This document shows, piece by piece, positions 8,114-12,553 of a DNA stretch of 12,553 nt (position 1 is the stretch's first letter; the number at the start of each line of letters is the position of its first letter). Origin of the DNA: an uncultured Christensenella sp. (GTDB taxonomy: Bacteria > Bacillota > Clostridia > Christensenellales > Pumilibacteraceae); the NCBI GenBank assembly GCA_910585055.1, contig CAJUBY010000016.1, positions 26,181-38,733 on the forward strand, written 5' to 3'. A model generated the notes under the pieces. That model saw nothing but the letters and a program-made list of their open reading frames with translations. It was not told where the DNA came from and did no database searches. A program made the translations under genes and the position numbers.

Positions 8114-8293
8114 CCCGCAACAGCATTAACGTAGATTAGATTTGCATTAAAATCGCACGTCGTATTTCTAATCCGTTTATAAGAAATAACGTCGGGGTCC
8201 GCGATCCCGATCGATTTCGACATGCATTGCGGTATGCTCCCGAAACTTCTATCGCCATATCCGCACCGATCGAGCCGATATTTGATCGCATTA

Positions 8294-8327
8294 TAAAACG
8301 GCGAAAACACACGCTTCCGCCGTTTTA
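8294..8327 (-). terminator. Rho-independent terminator of the GH36 operon
   Basis: An inverted repeat TAAAACGGCG / CGCCGTTTTA (8294-8303 and 8318-8327) gives a 10-bp stem with a 14-nt loop, 23 bp past the GH36 stop codon. On the minus strand the stem ends in TTTTATAAT, a short, interrupted T-run. Placement directly after an operon end supports the call. Being symmetrical, it might also stop transcription from the other side. Confidence 0.7.
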
Positions 8328-8349
8328 CGCGTCATATTCTTATTTCCGA

Positions 8350-10470
8350 TCACGCTTCTTTTATGAACAGCACGCTGCTGCCGCGCTTTTCCGAAATCGT
8401 AAAATCGTAACCGTCGTCCGTGAGCGCCGCGCCCGAAACTCGCGCGACGATAACGTTGCCTTTGTGATCGGTGAATTTATAATCGCAATCGCGCTTTAAT
8501 CCTTTGAGCTTGATATTTTTTGTGCTCTGTTCGCAATTGTCCTGACGAAACAGCTGTATAACTCCCTCGTTCTTATCGCCGTCGAAAAACTCCCAGCCCG
8601 TCCAATCCCCGACGTCGCCTTGCGAATGCCACTTTGTAAGCGGATAGTAATCGTTCAAAAGATATTTGCCGAACTCGCGGTATTCTTCCGTATACTCGTT
8701 CAGTTTATCGTAAAGACCGTTGACCGTATTGAACAAAAATACCGATTTGTATACGCCGCCGTAACCAGCGCGACTGTTGTACTGCTCCACGCCTTGCATA
8801 TCTTTGGCTCTGTCGTACGCGGCGGAACCGAAATACGGTATCCATTTAAACATGCTGTGATTCATGGAAATGCTCGTGTTGGCGGTATTGAACTCTTCGG
8901 CGTCGGTACGGTGCATGGCGACCGCTCTGCGCATGGTTTCGAGATCGTTCCTGTTGCCGCCCGACGCGCAACTGTCTATTATCATGTTCGGATAGCGTTC
9001 GAGCAACATATCCCACAGTTTCAAGTGTCCCTGAACGTGAAGATTTTCGGTAATTCCGTTGCGCATAGCCCCTTGCAGAGCGTCGCCTATCAACCAATTG
9101 TCGATGGGATCCATATTAAAATCTTCTCGGTAATAATCTATGCCGTTCGCGTCGATGACCGAGCAAATTTTCTTGAACATGTAATCGAGCGCTTCGGAAA
9201 CGCCGAAGTTTACGAGTATTTGATCGCGCTGTTGGCGGAACAGCAACCACTCGGGATCTATGCCCAATCCGTTTTTAAGCGTTGATACATCGTCATCGCC
9301 TATACGTTCCGGTTCGAACCAAAGCATGGCTTTGCCGCCGTGACTATGAACGAGATCGCATATATCCGGCAAATTGCTCCACTGCGATCTATCGACCGTC
9401 CAACTTCCCGTTTTGTACCAATTACAAACTATATCGCCATTTGGCTTCATGTAGGTCAGACTGTCGCCGCGAACGGATCCGAACCATGTCGCATCGTGCC
9501 AATATATATCGGGGGCAAACCCGTGCTCGTACATATTTTCGAGCGTCCGCTCGGCGACGGCGCCGCATGTCTTTAAACTGCTGTCGTCTCTATCGAGCGG
9601 CAAGCATACAGCGACTTTCGGAGACAGCTTTTCGCCTCCTTCCTTGGGCATATTGCAATCGATAAACCACCTGCGCCAAGCGTTTGTGGCGACGTCTTCG
9701 TTCCGCTCGTAATATCTGACGAACGCTATAAGCGGCGTGCGCACCGTCTCGCCCGGTTTGAGATACGTACTCATGCCTATCGTGCCCGTAGCGGCAAAGT
9801 GCGTGACGTCGCCAACGGTCTTAAAATCGGTATGCCAAGTGCCCGGCCAGCCGACAGCAGCCATATAACCGCCGTCGTCGGTCTCTATGTCGAAGTAAGG
9901 AAAGCCGTACGCGGTCGATCTTCCGCTCGTCGCTTCGAACGATACGCCTTTTTTTAGATCTTCGGTGCTTTTTACGTACGGCGAATAAAGATATCCGTAA
10001 TCGCCGTTGATGCCTTTTATCTCGGGATTTGCGCCTTTAAGATCGATGTCGGCGGCGAGCACGTTTTCGAGTACGGCGGTGTTTTCCTTGCCGCTCGCCG
10101 AAAAGTATACCGTCCACTCGTAAGCATCGTGATCCGGATAGAAAGCCGTTTCGAGCGTAACGGAAAGTTTGCCGTCGCGGTGAAGGAATGTAAAATCGGT
10201 CTCTTTTTTGCCGTCGTTTGTTTCCGTCGTCTTGCTCGAGAGTTTAAAGTCTTTGCCGAAACCCTTATGCGCGACGCCGTCGTAAACGAACGACACGGGG
10301 AAATCAGCCAAATTGCTTATATACGCGTTGTATTCTTCGCTTGCTTTACTCATCACGGTTTTCTCCGATATGCCGCGCGCGGCGTTGTTCTGTTCTTTGT
10401 ACGCTGTCGTTCCGCAACCCGTAAGAACGAGCATGACGACAGCCGTTATCGTTGCGATAGTCTTTTTCAT
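8350..10470 (-). CDS. GH36-family alpha-galactosidase-like lipoprotein
   Basis: A 706-aa exported glycosidase. The N-terminus (MKKT, a hydrophobic stretch, then LTGC) is a lipoprotein signal with lipobox cysteine C19. Residues about 45-270 form the beta-supersandwich seen in GH36 enzymes. The (beta/alpha)8 barrel follows, with WHDATWFG (324-331), WYKTGSW (351-357), AMLWFEPERI (381-390), YYREDFNMD (446-454), IIDSCASGG (497-505) and RTDAE (521-525). By family knowledge D450 should be the nucleophile and D523 the acid/base. Melibiase-type enzymes hydrolyse terminal alpha-galactosyl residues, with retention, from galacto-oligosaccharides or glycans. A C-terminal beta domain ends the protein. Its ATG overlaps the TGA of the upstream modular protein (ATGA) and is preceded by a near-perfect GGAGGTGA, so translation is coupled. 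It probably acts on the outer face of the membrane beside the binding protein. Alpha-N-acetylgalactosaminidase activity is also possible within the family. Confidence 0.92.
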   Translation of the reverse strand: MKKTIATITAVVMLVLTGCGTTAYKEQNNAARGISEKTVMSKASEEYNAYISNLADFPVSFVYDGVAHKGFGKDFKLSSKTTETNDGKKETDFTFLHRDGKLSVTLETAFYPDHDAYEWTVYFSASGKENTAVLENVLAADIDLKGANPEIKGINGDYGYLYSPYVKSTEDLKKGVSFEATSGRSTAYGFPYFDIETDDGGYMAAVGWPGTWHTDFKTVGDVTHFAATGTIGMSTYLKPGETVRTPLIAFVRYYERNEDVATNAWRRWFIDCNMPKEGGEKLSPKVAVCLPLDRDDSSLKTCGAVAERTLENMYEHGFAPDIYWHDATWFGSVRGDSLTYMKPNGDIVCNWYKTGSWTVDRSQWSNLPDICDLVHSHGGKAMLWFEPERIGDDDVSTLKNGLGIDPEWLLFRQQRDQILVNFGVSEALDYMFKKICSVIDANGIDYYREDFNMDPIDNWLIGDALQGAMRNGITENLHVQGHLKLWDMLLERYPNMIIDSCASGGNRNDLETMRRAVAMHRTDAEEFNTANTSISMNHSMFKWIPYFGSAAYDRAKDMQGVEQYNSRAGYGGVYKSVFLFNTVNGLYDKLNEYTEEYREFGKYLLNDYYPLTKWHSQGDVGDWTGWEFFDGDKNEGVIQLFRQDNCEQSTKNIKLKGLKRDCDYKFTDHKGNVIVARVSGAALTDDGYDFTISEKRGSSVLFIKEA

Positions 10471-12553
10471 GCCTTCACCTCCGCGGCATTGTCTTTTAAG
10501 AAAGTCATATGCTTATACAACTCCGAGATATCTATTTCGCCTGTCGCGGTTTTCGCCCGTTCTATGAGCGATCGCATGGACAAATAAGAATTCCGGGTCG
10601 TGAAGCAGTTCTCGTCAATCGCGGCGCAAGTCGCGGCAAGTTCGTCAAGCTCCGATTTTGTGCGTTTTTCTTCGAGCGCGTCGAACAGTTCGGAGATATT
10701 TTTAACGTTGCGATCGATGTATGTCTGAGACGTTGGAGCTTCGATAAGCGCGTCCACCGCCGCTTTAAGCGAATTATATCCTTCCGCAAAGTATTTATCG
10801 CCGTCAAGCGAAACAAACTTTGTTCTTAAGCTGTCGAGCACGGCGGTATCTACGGCAAAATCGCCGGACACGACTGTGAAGTTATCGAACCTGTTCGCCG
10901 CGTAGAACGATCGAAGCCCCACTCTTCCGCCCGTATAATCGGGAATTTCGTAAGCAAAAGCAAGCGCGCCGTCGGCAAACGCATAAAGCGTACCCGACTT
11001 GATAACCGCTTGTATATGCACTTCGTTCCCGCCGTAAATCAATTCGACTTCTTTCAACATTCCGACGTATCTGTTGTCGAACTCATAAAGCTTCAGCCAA
11101 TACTTGTCTGCTCCGGTCACCTTTTCTGCGTTCAGACACAATCCGATTATTTGATCGGTACCGTCGGAGGCGCCGCGTGCGTTAAGATATATACCGCCGT
11201 CGATCATGTAGTTAGCCGCAATCGGCGCGATATCGACGGACACCGCCATATCGCCCGAAAGATCGAATCTGTAAATCATCTTTTGCTCTTTGGCATAGGG
11301 CAACGTCACGAACTTGCCTTCCGAAATATACGGCATATTCCCGGTCACGGAGTAAAGATCGAATTCGTTCTTTTGTCTTTCGTCCGAAAAATCCAATGTC
11401 TTTTTGCCGCCGATAACGTCGTATTCGCCGTAGCCGGAACACTCCGTCCGCGCCGAGACGGTATTTGCGGCGTTTAATGCGTTCGCATTAACAGGCGCAA
11501 CATCCGTAAGCGTGATGCGGAAATTATCTATATCCATATAACTCGTGCCGTCGTGCGCTACGGTGTTTACGCACATAACATTCAGAACATCGGTCGGCAA
11601 TACAAACCGCGCGTGTCTTTCGCCGTCACCAAGCTCCAAGCTCGATTCCGAAGCTTGACCGTTCGATATAGATGTAAACACGTAGTTATTGTTACCCGTT
11701 ACGTCGTGCACCGAATAATCGAATTCCACGGTAACGTATTTGCCTGCCGGTATTTCCAAACCGTACCAAAGCGAACTTTCGCGCAAGCTGTTTCTTATTT
11801 GATAAATGTACGAAAGGTTAGCCTTGCCCGCACCCATAAAGCGAAGCGCTTTTCCGCTGTCCGTTTGCACTATTTCATAAGAACCGTTCGAGTTAACGTA
11901 CAATGCGCCGTCGTGTATGGTCGTCACGTCGTAATCGGTATAAAAAAGTACGTTGCTGTTTACGGTAAATGTGTACTCCACACCGCTCGCCGTCATTACG
12001 AACTCCGTCGATCCGTAAAGCTTTTCGGCAAGCGCCGCTTTTACCGTCAACCCGTTTGTCGTATCGAACGCGTACATACCGGCGTCTACCGTAAGCGGCA
12101 CGGCGTCGTGCTTGCTCTTGCGCGTAAGCGACGTTACAGATACGTATTGACCGTATGTTCCAGTTATCCGCAGATCGCTGCTGCCGTACACGTAGTCGTA
12201 AACCGCCTTGTCGAGCACGATGTTCGTGTCCGGCGCGACCGAGTTGACGGTATACACGGCGGTATACAACCGCGTCGATATTTCTATTTTGTGTACACCG
12301 ATACTTATAGGAAGCACGGTAGCGCTTAAAACGATATTCCCGTTTTCATAAGTATAATCAGTCTCGACGCCGTCTACCGTGACTTCGGTCAGTTCCAAAC
12401 CGCCCGTGGGAAACTCTATCGTCATATCGTTTCCGTCCTCAGCGCAATAATCCGGCAACTGTTTGGAAAGCGGCGGCACGCTGTCTATGAGCGTTATGCG
12501 GAAATTGTCTATATCCATATAACTTTCACCGTCGTGCGTTAAAGTGTTCACGC
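10467..12553 (-). CDS. Large secreted modular carbohydrate-binding protein, N-terminus beyond window edge
   Basis: The frame is open to the right edge, so only the C-terminal 694 or so residues are visible. Numbering from codon 12549-12551, the tail of one jelly-roll module (MDIDNFRIT, 12-20) is followed by an X2-like Ig module (about 33-105, VDGVETDYTYENGNIVLS), a second Ig-like stretch (109-198) and a full jelly-roll, CBM-like module (about 199-350) ending in MDIDNFRIT again. Next come a concanavalin/DUF1080-like beta-sandwich (about 385-563, ending RFDNFTV) and a helical tail (564-694) resembling FIVAR domains. No catalytic residues are recognisable in this part; any catalytic domain would lie upstream, outside the window. 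No LPXTG or membrane anchor is seen at the C-terminus. It overlaps the GH36 gene by 4 bp, so it probably helps present or bind the same glycan. Domain calls below superfamily level are tentative. Confidence 0.9.
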   Translation of the reverse strand, partial: VNTLTHDGESYMDIDNFRITLIDSVPPLSKQLPDYCAEDGNDMTIEFPTGGLELTEVTVDGVETDYTYENGNIVLSATVLPISIGVHKIEISTRLYTAVYTVNSVAPDTNIVLDKAVYDYVYGSSDLRITGTYGQYVSVTSLTRKSKHDAVPLTVDAGMYAFDTTNGLTVKAALAEKLYGSTEFVMTASGVEYTFTVNSNVLFYTDYDVTTIHDGALYVNSNGSYEIVQTDSGKALRFMGAGKANLSYIYQIRNSLRESSLWYGLEIPAGKYVTVEFDYSVHDVTGNNNYVFTSISNGQASESSLELGDGERHARFVLPTDVLNVMCVNTVAHDGTSYMDIDNFRITLTDVAPVNANALNAANTVSARTECSGYGEYDVIGGKKTLDFSDERQKNEFDLYSVTGNMPYISEGKFVTLPYAKEQKMIYRFDLSGDMAVSVDIAPIAANYMIDGGIYLNARGASDGTDQIIGLCLNAEKVTGADKYWLKLYEFDNRYVGMLKEVELIYGGNEVHIQAVIKSGTLYAFADGALAFAYEIPDYTGGRVGLRSFYAANRFDNFTVVSGDFAVDTAVLDSLRTKFVSLDGDKYFAEGYNSLKAAVDALIEAPTSQTYIDRNVKNISELFDALEEKRTKSELDELAATCAAIDENCFTTRNSYLSMRSLIERAKTATGEIDISELYKHMTFLKDNAAEVKA
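11509..11572 (-). repeat. Copy 1 of a 64-bp coding repeat
   Basis: Encodes the end of the second jelly-roll module (VNTVAHDGTSYMDIDNFRIT). It matches the stretch 981 bp to the right at 54 of 64 bases by hand alignment, and 981 bp is exactly 327 codons. This indicates internal duplication of an Ig-Ig-jelly-roll unit in the surface protein. Confidence 0.8.
12490..12553 (-). repeat. Copy 2 of the 64-bp coding repeat, reaching the window edge
   Basis: Encodes the end of the preceding jelly-roll module (VNTLTHDGESYMDIDNFRIT). The similarity continues up to the last base of the window, so the repeated unit very likely extends further right. The array may contain more copies. Confidence 0.8.

Larger units (their letters stand above)
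8027..8349. other. Intergenic region between the glycosidase and Hsp70-SNF2 operons
   Basis: The only sizeable non-coding stretch in the window. From right to left it holds the terminator-like hairpin (8294-8327), about 180 bp with no clear feature, the consensus promoter and the palindrome. A weak 5-bp stem with a 9-nt loop (8192-8210) is visible but has no T-run. I see no tRNA, riboswitch or convincing small gene here. Confidence 0.8.

Noticed and set aside
8192..8210. Stem TCGGG/CCCGA in the intergenic region as a second terminator or riboswitch stem
   Set aside because: Only 5 bp with a 9-nt loop and no T-run or conserved aptamer pattern; it lies upstream of the promoter and outside the predicted leader.
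8110..8310. 66-codon frame on the minus strand in the intergenic region
   Set aside because: Its start lies inside the terminator hairpin, it runs to the edge of the -35 hexamer, and I see no ribosome site or recognisable product.
11553..12329. Open frame of 258 codons on the plus strand, antisense to the modular surface protein
   Set aside because: The product is Arg/Val/Tyr-rich with no domain, and the opposite strand encodes recognisable Ig-like and jelly-roll modules.
1..12553. CRISPR array, tRNA, insertion sequence or prophage genes
   Set aside because: No short regularly spaced repeats, cloverleaf-like segments, transposase or integrase motifs or terminal inverted repeats were seen. 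Nearly the whole window is accounted for by six genes and one intergenic region.

Overview
The window is a stretch of bacterial chromosome of moderate GC content. All six protein-coding genes lie on the minus strand, so they are transcribed from the right edge toward the left. A textbook sigma-A promoter (TTGACA, 17 bp, TATAAT), strong GGAGG-type ribosome sites, a lipoprotein-anchored GH36 glycosidase, a modular surface protein with a FIVAR-like tail and an LRR_5-like membrane protein together suggest an uncultured gut-type clostridial Firmicute. That placement is inference only; there is no rRNA or other marker gene here.

Right part (about 8350-12553), polysaccharide use: the C-terminal half of a large secreted modular protein runs in from beyond the right edge. 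It has jelly-roll, X2/Ig-like, jelly-roll, concanavalin-like and FIVAR-like helical modules, with a 327-residue internal repeat period. It overlaps by 4 bp (ATGA) with a GH36 alpha-galactosidase-like lipoprotein. A rho-independent-type hairpin follows, so the two look like a translationally coupled surface pair for binding and trimming galactosylated glycans.

Middle (8027-8349), intergenic: this stretch holds the terminator of the glycosidase operon and a perfect-consensus promoter reading leftward. A 12-bp perfect palindrome lies just past the expected transcription start.

Left part (1-8026), a tight four-gene operon driven by that promoter: (1) a divergent Hsp70/actin-fold ATPase of 668 aa; (2) a SNF2/RapA-like superfamily 2 ATPase of 963 aa with a cysteine-dense C-terminal third; (3) a 545-aa zinc-ribbon protein of no recognised family; (4) a five-helix membrane protein with a large domain beyond the helices, cut by the left edge. 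Gaps between genes are 9, 2 and 18 bp.

The Hsp70-like plus SNF2-like plus zinc-protein set is the most interesting element. I do not recognise it as a named system. Its composition (chaperone-type switch, DNA or nucleoprotein translocase, zinc nucleic-acid adaptor, membrane protein) could fit a biological-conflict or chromatin/transcription-remodelling complex, but that role is inferred and not shown by the sequence.
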